From Rugalucina vietnamica (taxonomy: Eukaryota > Mollusca > Bivalvia > Lucinida > Lucinidae), in assembly GCA_964017185.1 (NCBI GenBank), contig OZ024875.1, positions 63,793,043 through 63,857,042 of the forward strand: 64,000 nucleotides of DNA, written 5' to 3'. How positions within the stretch are numbered: the stretch's first letter is position 1; each line of letters opens with the position of its first letter. A program made the position numbers and the translations under genes. This document shows positions 55,237-64,000 of the stretch, in pieces. The notes beneath the pieces are model-generated. The model saw nothing but the letters and a program-made list of their open reading frames with translations, did no database searches and had not been told where the DNA came from.

Positions 55237-55735
55237 TTACGAAAACTTGTCCATGCAATATACAGAGAATTTTTTCAGCATTAAAAATTGAAAATTTCAT
55301 CGGAAAAATTTTGATAATTTTAATATTTTTGCTCAGACATTGATTGTGGGTTTAAGTTAGAGGCGGTTCTAACGAGTACCCACAATAAATGTGTTTTGGA
55401 GCAAAAATAAGAAAAATAGGTATACCCCTGCATGCCCCACTTTTACTATATGAGCCGCGTCATGAGAAAACCGGATTTTTGCCTATGCGAAAACAAAGGC
55501 GCAGATCAGCTTCGCAGTAACTGCGAAGCTGATCAGCGCCTTTGTTTTCGCTACACGGATAGTACATTTCCTCTTCTTCTTATATCCGAAATTTCAAGCT
55601 TCTATCTCTTTTCTGAGCTTGTACAGGCCGGTTTGTGTCGGACCTGGTCGGAAACCCCGAAGACCGGTTTTCTCGCGTCGCGGCTCATATAAAAGTGGGG
55701 CTTAAGGGGTATTCATTGGACATGTTTCCTGATGA
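55237..55735 (+). mobile_element. GTGGGTAC-palindrome element, copy 3, split by a MITE
   Basis: The left part is 55237..55450 and the right part 55688..55735. The left arm of the hairpin is eroded (GTGGGTTTAAGTTAGAGGCG), the right arm intact. The TGAGCC-type MITE at 55451..55687 is inserted within TACTATATAAAAG, duplicating TA. Confidence 0.82.
55451..55687 (+). mobile_element. TGAGCC-type MITE, copy 9
   Basis: A full-length 237-bp copy with ends TGAGCCGCGTCATGAGAAAA and CTCGCGTCGCGGCTCA, flanked by TA on both sides, palindrome GCTTCGCAGTAACTGCGAAG. Comparison with the uninterrupted copies at 12177 and 13596 shows its insertion point. Confidence 0.92.
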
Positions 55736-56332
55736 TATGCTCGTTAAACCCACATGGTTTCGAGGATGTATCCACAATCTTTATTCGCCACTAAATAAGA
55801 AAGTCAATGATATATAACTTAATTTTCAAAATATTTATTTCTTGAAACAATTACAAATAAATATGAAACAATAATATTTTAACCAATTATAAAGTTAATT
55901 TGTAACTAATCTCTATCATACCTCGGAGTTGTCCAATATTAAAACGTCATTTAAACGAACTATTCTCCTTGTACAACATCTTTTAGAAACTTTCAGCTGG
56001 TTAAGAAACACTATAAAAATAATTTATGGTCACCCTTTTTCAAAAGATTTTGTAGGCAGAGACGTTAAACAGTTAGTCAACGAGAGCAAAAATCAGCATC
56101 AACAAAAGCATCAGCTTCATGAGAACTACTTCGTACATATATACAAACCAGTATGATAAAACGCGTAAATAGGCAGTTCCTGAGTATTATGTTCTTTCAA
56201 TATTTTTTTTCAGTTAATCTTCGAGATTCAAGTTCACAAAGCACGAAACATTGTCCATTGCAAGCTGCGAGTGGATGGTATATCCAGAAATCCACCGACA
56301 ATGTTTTACCGAAAAACTGTTCGTCATCGTGC
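55736..56332. other. Spacer downstream of gene 9
   Basis: Should hold the 3' untranslated region of gene 9. A 75-codon frame at 55929..56156 has no recognisable domain. Confidence 0.35.
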
Positions 56333-57792
56333 CTAATTCTTCTTAAAATTGTAGAACAGCGCACCACATGCCTCACAGCACGGTTCTATACAGCATACGG
56401 TACAGTTCTTGTAGATTTTCCTGCACAACATGCAGTTGATATCCAATACTCTGACCAGTGGCGTGACGAACCATACGTGGTAGAACGCTATGACGGCGAA
56501 CTCGTAGCCCCACTCGGCGGCGATACAGATACCGTACCACAGTGTGGCACACTTGTAGGTGCAACCGAAACAGAAGTTGAAGCAGAATGCGGACAGCCTC
56601 CAGACACAGCCGAAACTCCTGACGCCTTCTGGCTCTGCTAGGATGTCTTCAAATTGTACCTGGAATTATGGCAGACATTGATGAGTAAATGATAACATGG
56701 ACTGGAACTGCTAGTTACATGCATAAATGAGCCTCCGTATGAACAAACCGGGCTGTAGACTAGAAGCTTGAAATTTCGGATTCAAGAAGACGAATGATTG
56801 TGCTATCCGTGTAGCGAAAACAAAGGCGCGTATCAGCTGTGCAGTTACTGCACAGCTGATCTGCACCATTGTTTTCGCCTAGGCATATTAATGGTTTTCT
56901 TATTCTCAAATTTACCTAAATATGCTCAAGAAAGTGCAGCATGGTGCTTTTGCATGCTACTGGATGATCGCCCAGTTAAAAATAAAGGTCCTATATTGTA
57001 ATATTACAATAGTTTACAGAGTAAAGAATAATGAAGCAAACGGCGGCACTAAATCCAAATTTAACAAAGATTCTAACACACCTCGCCTATATAGCCAATG
57101 GTAAAAAAACGTGTTATATTGTGCAACAATTTCACTTGGCGAATAAGCGTGACGTTACTTTGCGGCATTTGTGACGTCAGCTATCCCACAAAGCAGCGTT
57201 AGACCGTGAAACGTCGTTTTAGCGCACAACAAACGTAATAACTGTGTGTAAATACCAGCATTACAGTCAAATATTTGGCGGGATATCTGCAATGCAATGG
57301 CGGAAAGCTGAACGATATCGACGGTTTCAGCAACATTTATTCCGTTTATTGTGTGTTAGAATCGAAATAGATCAGCTCAAGTGCGTGTCGGTCGGTCACG
57401 TGTCGGTCAGTTGTAAGAAGATAAATCACTCGCGCTACGCGCTCGTGATTTGATCTTCTTTACAACTGACCTCCAAACAGTGAATTATTACTCAACAATT
57501 CACTGCTAGAGCTGATCTATTTCTTAAATAATGCTAGTCTCTCTGAGAATGTATAGGACACATGGTAATTGCATTGACATATTCTTGTTAAGAACCGATA
57601 AATGTTCTATTTCAAGCATTGTGAAATATGCATCACGTGTGTTCTCATGCAAAATACACGCCACCGATGAAAAAAAATAATATAAAAAGAAGAAATGGAA
57701 AGAAAGCAGAAAAGTAATGTGAATACCTTCAAGTGGTCGTTAATGTTGTTTGGGTCCCGGTTCACCATATCTAGTTCCAGAACGTCAGTCAT
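56333..57792 (-). CDS. CAV: Caveolin-family protein, gene 9
   Basis: Exon 1 is 57727..57792 (22 codons, MTDVLELDMVNRDPNNINDH and LK), then donor GTATTC, intron 56660..57726, acceptor TTCCAG, and exon 2 at 56333..56659 (108 codons plus TAG), giving 130 residues. Exon 2 was read directly from the reverse strand: VQFEDILAEPEGVRSFGC, scaffolding-like CVWRLSAFCFNFCFGCTYK, hairpin around CIAAEWGYEFAVIAFYHVWFV, tail CCIEPCCEACGALFYNFKKN. It has 14 cysteines in exon 2. Two features set it apart: RSFGC resembles the HSFDG of vertebrate caveolins, and Tyr replaces the Cys in EWGC. The intron holds a truncated TGAGCC-type MITE and foldback copy B. A TATA-like box lies at 57911..57920. Confidence 0.92.
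56728..56902 (+). mobile_element. TGAGCC-type MITE, copy 10 (decayed)
   Basis: Starts TGAGCCTCCGTATGAACAAA, retains a palindrome CAGCTGTGCAGTTACTGCAC, and fades at GGTTTTCTTATTCTCA. It lies in the gene 9 intron, 68 bp from exon 2. Confidence 0.78.
57070..57523 (-). mobile_element. Hairpin-plus-TIR foldback element, copy B
   Basis: The TIR segment is 57070..57362 (ATTCTAACACAC to GTGTGTTAGAAT) and the hairpin 57364..57523. It is the reverse of copy A at 46671..47125, nearly the same length (454 against 455 bp) and of high visual identity. It lies in the gene 9 intron. Confidence 0.85.
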
Positions 57793-57910
57793 AATGATAG
57801 AAATTCAAATATCGTGAAACACCCGAAAGTAAAAAATTCAAATCTACGTCGGTCGATGACACTCTCACCCCAAAACAGACCGGTAAAAGTGCCGCTGACC
57901 ATTCCGCTTG

Positions 57911-57920
57911 GCTTATATAG
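57911..57920 (-). promoter_or_regulatory. TATA box of caveolin gene 9
   Basis: CTATATAAGC on the reverse strand, about 120 bp upstream of the gene 9 ATG. Confidence 0.6.
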
Positions 57921-58384
57921 TCGGTGCCAAAATTGCTTTTTAATGACCGGTAGTCCGGGAGATGAGCCCGTATGACAGTTCTGCATTGTCCAAAACATTG
58001 GTCAATGTGCTAATTAATTCCACTATTGACCAAGAGATAAAAAGAAAATTAAAAATTGCAGTTTTTATGGTGCTATAAAATTGAGTAACAACAAAATAGA
58101 AGATCTATTTATTGCATATCGATAAAACATTCTTGACTTGAATGGGTATCGTGAAATTAAAATAAGAAGCTATATGCAATATGATAAAAAAAAAAGAAAA
58201 AAAGAAGAAGCAATATGATATGCCAACGCATTCGCACTGCCAAGAAACTTTAAGAGATTCAGCTTGCTTCTACGACAGCCCGTCCCAATGAAGACGTAAT
58301 GTAGTAAGTGACAATGGCGACATTACCGACAATATCAGCTGGGGAAAAATAATTATTTCATACATAATAAAATTTAATTTATAC

Positions 58385-58560
58385 AGTGTATATGTTACAG
58401 CCAATCTGTGAAATCAGCCTTTTCATGAAATGGCTAAAAATTTAGCCTTTTCGTGAAATGACTAATTCACTCAGCCATTTCATGAAACGGCTAAATATTT
58501 CAGCCTTTTCATGAAATGACTAAAAATTTGCTCTAGTCATTTCATGAAATGGCTAAACTA
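58385..58560. repeat. Cluster of palindromic TTTCATGAAATGGCTA units
   Basis: Five or more units built on TTTTCATGAAATGGCTAAA or its inverse, in mixed orientation, with GGCTAAAAATTT and CTAGTCATTTCATGAAATGG at the ends. Each unit is itself close to a palindrome (AGCCATTTCATGAAATGGCT). Confidence 0.8.
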
Positions 58561-58848
58561 AGAAGGGAACCTTTAAAACAAGAAAAAGACTGGAGTTTAT
58601 TTTTATTAAGCTCTGGACATTGGTTAGAACATAATAAAGCACATAATGTAAGCACATCAAATGATCAATTGTACGTGTCATGAGTAATCCAGTTAATATA
58701 TTGAGATTTTCAATTTCTTACTGGCACAATAATTTCATTTCATTTTTCCTATTGTCATAGGAAAATTCAAAGTTATTGAATCACACAATATGAGATACTA
58801 AGCATTCACTTATAAAATATCAAAATATCAGCAACATGCCATTAGAAA

Positions 58849-58940
58849 AACGTATCAATAGTGTACAACACTATTGATACGTTCGAGTGTTTGAGTGTTT
58901 GATCGAGTGTTCGAGTGTTTGATCGAGTGTTCACTCGATG
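58849..58940. repeat. Hairpin followed by tandem GAGTGTTTGATC repeats
   Basis: Perfect 16-bp arms AACGTATCAATAGTGT / ACACTATTGATACGTT around a 3-base loop (58849..58883), then several GAGTGTTTGATC / GAGTGTTC units ending TTCACTCGATG. Confidence 0.8.
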
Positions 58941-59396
58941 CAAACATTTCATCGAAAATGTGTTTTGTTGCAAATTTTGTAACTCCAAAAATTTTCACTG
59001 CAAATTTTTGCGATTTATTCCGTAGAAGACTAGCCTATAGGTCCACATTTTGAGCCACCAACCAATAGGGATAGGATTAAGGTCTGGGCATGGGGACATT
59101 TTCGACAAATGTAATTTTCGATGAAATGTTGCGGAAGCATTTTCAATACCACACATAATGTTCAGTTTTAATAGTGTACATATTTTGTTCATCACAAACC
59201 AGAATAACACCAAGAATGTATGAAAATCAATGGATCTTGTATATGTTCTTACTTGAAATACAAACAATTGTAGGATGCAATATGTTGGACAAACTTGTCG
59301 AACTTTGCAAAAACGATTTGCAACAGACAAGAAGTTTTGCCGTTAAACATTTATTTCGAGCGTTGAAGTCTGTAACATGATTGCAGACTCTAGCAA
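58941..59396. other. Spacer, no gene seen
   Basis: Frames on both strands (for example 58995..59330) lack domains. Part of it could be the 3' flank of the Penelope-like fragment to the right. Confidence 0.3.
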
Positions 59397-60204
59397 ACCA
59401 TGTATACACCATAAGAAGCACGACGAGGAACGTCACCATCCAAAAAAGGAAAATTTACTATATCAAAATCAAAGTCATCGCGCTTATCATAAATTTTAGA
59501 AGAAACAAATCCATTTGCAACAGAAAGATGTAGATCTAAAAAGGGGGCTTCGGTATCTGAGATATTGGCTTTGTTCAACTGAAGTTCAGGTGGATAAATT
59601 TGATTGACCATACCTTCAAAATAAGGGTTGTCAATGTTCAAAAGGTCATCGAGGTACCTAGATGTGGAATTAAAAGCCTCGATAACATCAGCTTGAATAT
59701 CATGGTTAAGAGAATCCATGAAATCTCTTTCGTAGCAGTATAAAAATAAATCAGCTACGAGAGGTGCGCAATTTGTACCCATCGGAATTCCAACAATTTG
59801 TCTGTATAACCTGGTCCCAAATCTAATATAAATATTATTAAGGAGTTAGGATAAGGCGTCGCACACATTCTGACATGCCCAAGGGTATACCGACTTTGGT
59901 CAGAGGAAGTGAAAAAAGCCTTTCTGTCATTACATGCCAAATAAAGTAAACCATAGTTTTTTAATGCCCTTTTGAAGGTCCACTCTATCAAATCCAGAAG
60001 TTTTTCTTTAATTAGATTATGTGGTAATGTTGTATACAGAGTAGAAAAATCATATGTGGACAAGCTTGTCGCACGGAACCCTCTACACTTCAATTTACTG
60101 AGCACCTCACCAGAATTTTTTATTGACCAAAACCAGTTTTTATTTGAAGTTTCATACACTGTCTCACAGTATCTTATAACATGAGATTTGATAGCAGACA
60201 GGAA
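59397..60204 (-). mobile_element. Penelope-like reverse transcriptase, best fragment
   Basis: On the reverse strand: VIRYCETVYETSNKNWFWSI, RGFRATSLSTYDFSTLYTTL, LLYLACNDRKAFFTS, then after a frameshift near 59790..59870 GIPMGTNCAPLVADLFLYCY, RYLDDLLNIDNPYFEGMV (catalytic DD), DTEAPFLDLHLSV and KIYDKRDDFDFDIVNFPF. Palm motifs are recognisable but the frame is broken, so it is inactive. Assignment to Penelope-like elements rests on pattern memory. It joins directly to an R1 repeat on its right. Confidence 0.75.
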
Positions 60205-60205
60205 G

Positions 60206-60515
60206 TTAATACTGGCGGGTTTAAATCGATTTTACATGGCCATAACCTCACCCTCAGCTTCTGCAGTGGTTCATAACATTTAGTTAGTTCTTCGGTGCTG
60301 TTGGCGCCTTATGTATGTTTTCATATTTTTAGTTAAGTTAAGGTAACTGAGTGGCCACCTATTGGGAAAATAGCTGCTCATTCGGCTTACGAAGTGTTTT
60401 CATGGTATAGGTGCCTGGTTGTTGGTTTGTTTTTTTCCCACCTCGGTTTTTGGAGTGGGAATCTTTTTCTGATTGCGCCTTTTCCTGATCTTTGCCTACT
60501 TGTACCTTTTTAACG
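60206..60515 (-). repeat. R1 dispersed repeat, copy 16
   Basis: Begins ACTGGCGGGTTTAAATCGAT immediately next to the reverse transcriptase fragment, skips part of the family, and ends CCTGATCTTTGCCTACTTGT. Confidence 0.82.
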
Positions 60516-61307
60516 TCGTTTTGTTTTGATTTCTCAGTGACGTTGCCAGCTGTAGAATCTTATTCCGTTTGTTTTTGCATGATTAAGTCCTAAAGCGGGT
60601 ATACATATTGTTCATTTTTATTTTAAAAAAGTTCTGTGGCAATTGATATACCCAAATTCATGTATGATGTTAATTATATGTGAAAACGTTTATTTCGCTG
60701 TTGATGACGTTGCATAAATATACGCGACGTCAGTGCAACGTTTGGCATTAAAACGAAAAAGGCGGGAATATTGAGCGTTTTTTCTCTATATCTTCCATCG
60801 CAATCCGGTGACCCCCACTTTTTATTTGAACTTTTAAATGGTTACCACGTTTCCTATCTGATGATGTAATTCAATGAAAATCATATGCGTAGTTTAGGAG
60901 ATATCGCAAAAATACGTACTTTTTCCAGGTTTGAAAAGATGGCGGGAAAGTTAATTTTGCATGTTATGTCTTCAATTTAAGAGCAAATAGAATTAAAATG
61001 TAAGAAAATAACACTCATCATGTGTTTAAGTTGATTTTGCAGTAATAACATGTATATTAAAACACGTGTTAGCTACGAGTGCGGTTTTCTGAAATGCACG
61101 AGAAACATCCAAAAAGTTCTGATACTATGGAAACGAGGCCGGTGACTCCCCACGTTTATTTCGATTTTAGTTCAAAGATACAATTATCTTGAAGCATAGG
61201 AAGTTTCATGAAAATCATATGCAGGAATTAAATAGTAATGTTTCCCTTTAATGACACATCACAGAAAACTTAATTCACGGTTTATGACGTCACTGCGTAC
61301 ATTATAT
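60516..61307. other. Spacer, nothing recognised
   Basis: No long frame or repeat family of this window. Contains two loosely similar phrases around 60790..60900 and 61140..61240 (CCGGTGACTCCC / CCGGTGACCCCC, then ATGAAAATCATATG), so it may be an old local duplication. Confidence 0.4.
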
Positions 61308-62835
61308 ATTTTAGGTCACCTGAGCCGAAGGTTCACAAGGTGAGCTTATGCATATACTAGGACGGGAATCGAGTCGTTGGGCGTGCGTGCGTCTGGCATC
61401 TTAAACTTTAAACGTCTTCATTTTTCAGTGGATCTTCGTCATTTTTTAAGTAACAATGATAAATGAAACGAAACATTGTGTGCCCCCCTTGTATTTAACT
61501 GAATGGTAACCATTTTGGAAAGAGTTATTCAATCAGATGACCCGGATTGTTCTCGATTCTCGGTGAAATGTCGGTTGGGATATTTGGCTTCGCTTGTGCC
61601 GATTCTTTATTAGCCATTGCTTACTTTTAATATTTCACATGATATTGGGTTTTGTTAGTCAGACATATACAGAGGCGATCTTTGAAGAGTGTTGACGAAC
61701 AGATGACGGACGCCATTTTTTAAAAAGCGTTGTCTGTGCGTTCGTCCGTCCGTGCGTCCATTCACATTTCCAATTCAAAAATCTCAGAGATTGGTGGACA
61801 AATTGCAATCAAATTTAACATGATGCGTAAATGAGGTGGGGGATCGCCTGTAATGGATTTTGAAGCAGATCCGACGGGAACTCTGGTTTCCATGGCAACA
61901 GATAGCCCCCATAGGATTATAATGGAGGAAAATGTTGTACTAACTCTTGTGGCTTTATTTTTGTTAGGATCTTATTTATTTTCAAAAGTAACGCGGACAA
62001 CCATATCCCGAATGATAATTGGAAAAATGTTGTGGCAATACTAGCGCCTATTTTTACAGTGAATCTTTTTGTTTCTTGCAGGTAACAATGAAAACCACAG
62101 CATTAGGATTAGTTCGAAATCTAGTCAGAGCGAATCACTGACAGCGGAGTTACCTGCCCTTGAGCGTTTAAAAAAATCCCCATGGAATAAAAATGGAGAA
62201 AAATGTCGTGGCAACTTAATTGTCGTGGCAACTTACATTTTATATTACTGATCGTTCCAAGGCGATACTTCTGTTGTGGTTCTTAATGTTTTGTGTTTTG
62301 GAGTCGAATTTTTGTGCTGTTTGCGCCTTATGTACGTTTTCATATTTTAGTTCAGTTCTGGTAACTGAGTGGCCGCCTATTGGGGAATAGCTGCTCACTC
62401 AGCTCACTATATGTTTTCCTTGTATAAGTACCTAGGTGTCTTTTTAGTTTTTTCCCATCCCTCGGTTTATGGAGTGGGAATTTCTTTCTGATTGTACCAT
62501 TTCCTGATCATTGCCTACTTGTACCGTCTTTATTTTCAGTGGGTCTTCAAAATCCTTCTATGTAACGATCATTAGCGAAACGAAACCTTGTGTGCGCCCT
62601 TGTATGTTTATTTAACTGAATGGTAACCATTTTTGAAAGAGTTATTCAATCGGATAACCGATTGTTCTCGATTCTCGGTGAAATTTCGTTTTTTTCCCAT
62701 TTGACGGGACATTCAACGCTTCTTGTGCCCATTGCTTACTTTTTAATATTTCACATGATATTCGGTTTTGTTAGCCAGTCGTATACAGAGATCTTTGAAG
62801 AGTGTTGACGAACAGATGACGGACGCCAAAGCGAT
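61308..62835. repeat. Direct duplication of GAGCCGAAGG-type repeat around an R1 copy
   Basis: The block 61480..61730 (AACTGAATGGTAACCATTTT, TTGTTCTCGATTCTCGGTGA, GAAGAGTGTTGACGAACAGA) recurs at 62565..62835. The left block begins with TCACCTGAGCCGAAGG as in the element at 48688. Between them lies R1 copy 17 (62245..62535, reverse). A 63-codon frame at 61853..62044 is not called. Confidence 0.65.
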
Positions 62836-63586
62836 ATAAGCTCATGTTAGCTTCACATTGAGTATTTCTGACGCAAAATAGACTGTACAGTCACAAAACT
62901 TTACAGATGCTAGAATTTTTGTATTTGAGAAGAGAAAGCAAACGCAGTGGTACCCTATGAGCTTTTCCATTGTACTGATCACCTTCTAATTGACATGTTA
63001 GGTGACTAAAGGCATGAAACAATGGTGACTCCAAGTTGAATATGTCTATGTTGTGTCTAGTGCAATAAATATAATTAGAAGGTAAGATTTTAATGTTTTC
63101 TGGGAAAGTTCGCCATATGTTCGCCATCACTCTTCACAGTGTATATTAAAGTTAAGATTTTTTTGACTGATCAATAACAAAAATAGCTAAAGCTTTTAAT
63201 GATTTATTTTTAACATTTAAATATAACATGCAGATGCTCCATTTGTTTGAAGTAACAATCATCCTATCACTTAACATACAAATAAAAGCATATGGCAAAG
63301 AAAATATGATAAATACAATGAATTTTATCACAGAGAGCTTCTGAAATTGGCTGTCCATTTCGTTACACCAGTACAACTTGCACTGTTAATTTAATCCTTC
63401 GGTACATGTATTGCAGTACGTCATAGAGAGTCCATTCAAACCGTTATTAAAGATGTTCTGATTTCATTTTAGATTTCTTCGGCGAAATAAGTCCATGGCA
63501 GTGATGAAGAAATACGGAAAATCATCAGGCTGTCAAAACAACCAATCATTCCCGCTTTGATACAGATTCATAGCTTTAAGTCCGGT
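62836..63586. other. Spacer downstream of gene 10
   Basis: Should include the 3' untranslated region of gene 10. Only chance frames. Confidence 0.35.
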
Positions 63587-63910
63587 CTACTTTTTAAAGG
63601 CGTGGAATAATGCTCCGCACGCTTCACAGCATGGTTCCATACAGCAGCTCATGCATGTTCTGGTGATTCTCTTCCATACAGCACACTCGATCTCGCAGAC
63701 TCTCAGCATTGGGCTGATGAACCATACGTGGTAGAAGGCGATCTGTGCGAACTCACAACCCCACTCAGCTGCGATGCAGATACCGTAAAACAGTGAGAGC
63801 AATTTGTAGCAAAGGCTAAGCCATAGATTGAAGCAGCCATGGGCACATTTCCAGACAAAGTCGATACTGTGGGCGCCTTCGGGCTCAGCGAAAACATCTT
63901 CGAATGTGAC
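63587..63910 (-). CDS. CAV: Caveolin-family protein, gene 10 (exon 2 only; exon 1 outside the window)
   Basis: Exon 2 has 107 codons plus TAG, with acceptor TTCCAG at its upstream side. It reads VTFEDVFAEPEGAHSIDFVW, scaffolding-like KCAHGCFNLWLSLCYK, hairpin around CIAAEWGCEFAQIAFYHVWFI, tail CCMEPCCEACGALFHAFKK. It has 13 cysteines. No NRDP-type exon is present between 63911 and 64000, so the first exon lies beyond the right edge, as in the other genes where the intron is 310 bp or longer. It groups with genes 8 and 9 and is the fourth reverse-strand copy in a row. The cluster may therefore continue to the right. Confidence 0.9.
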   Translation of the reverse strand, partial: VTFEDVFAEPEGAHSIDFVWKCAHGCFNLWLSLCYKLLSLFYGICIAAEWGCEFAQIAFYHVWFISPMLRVCEIECAVWKRITRTCMSCCMEPCCEACGALFHAFKK

Positions 63911-64000
63911 CTGGAAATAAGAGACAAAAATCAATAAATTTGAAATTGTTGTGGGCGAAACGAGACTGTACCAAAATGTTTATAGATCCAGAACCGGCTG

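Noticed and set aside
56153..56641. A 162-codon forward frame, one of the longest in the window
   Set aside because: Most of it is antisense to caveolin gene 9 exon 2. The reverse strand gives a clear caveolin, so the forward frame is a shadow.
1..64000. CRISPR arrays, bacterial operons or prophage
   Set aside because: Introns, microsatellites, SINEs and TATA/AATAAA signals show animal nuclear DNA; the palindromic repeats are MITEs, not spaced CRISPR repeats.

Overview
The window is eukaryotic nuclear DNA. It has split genes with GT-AG introns, TATA boxes, AATAAA signals, microsatellites, tRNA-derived SINEs, LINE and Penelope-like reverse transcriptase relics and many small inverted-repeat transposons. 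The repeat types and the caveolin-type genes point to an invertebrate animal, most likely a marine mollusc such as a bivalve; the exact organism cannot be fixed from the sequence alone. Main content: a cluster of ten caveolin-family genes. In order they are gene 1 (2313..3421, -), gene 2 (5614..6694, +), gene 3 (8056..9718, -), gene 4 (15586..16485, +), gene 5 (21659..23852, +), gene 6 (29125..30033, +), gene 7 (36130..36826, -), gene 8 (46050..50835, -, with a second possible first exon at 53922..54002), gene 9 (56333..57792, -) and gene 10 (63587..63910, -, first exon beyond the right edge). All nine complete genes have the same build: a short first exon ending in a version of NRDPNxINxHL, one phase-0 intron, and a second exon of 107 to 112 codons opening with a version of FEDVLAEP. 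Gene 3 is the most canonical caveolin, with 7 cysteines in exon 2 and a long 137-residue N-terminal exon. The other nine carry 12 to 16 cysteines in exon 2 and fall into three sequence groups: 1 and 2; 4, 5, 6 and 7; 8, 9 and 10. All second exons are open, so this looks like a living gene family and not a pseudogene graveyard. Layout: 1-10 kb holds genes 1 to 3 with short spacers; 10-15 kb is a LINE tail, a microsatellite and repeats; 15-30 kb holds forward genes 4 to 6, two tRNA-Ser copies, several small transposons and a 1.7 kb TTAA-flanked element; 30-36 kb is retroelement debris (Penelope-like fragments, and a LINE split by a foldback element); 36-64 kb holds reverse genes 7 to 10, separated and invaded by SINEs, foldback elements, a 1.3 kb transposon with an 8-bp target duplication, and simple repeats. 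How the genes work together: caveolins are oligomeric membrane-hairpin proteins, so co-expressed paralogues could form mixed scaffolds; that is an inference. Five genes have a TATA-like box about 95 to 130 bp upstream of the ATG, suggesting that the duplicated unit carried its own promoter. No other cellular protein-coding gene could be supported in the window.
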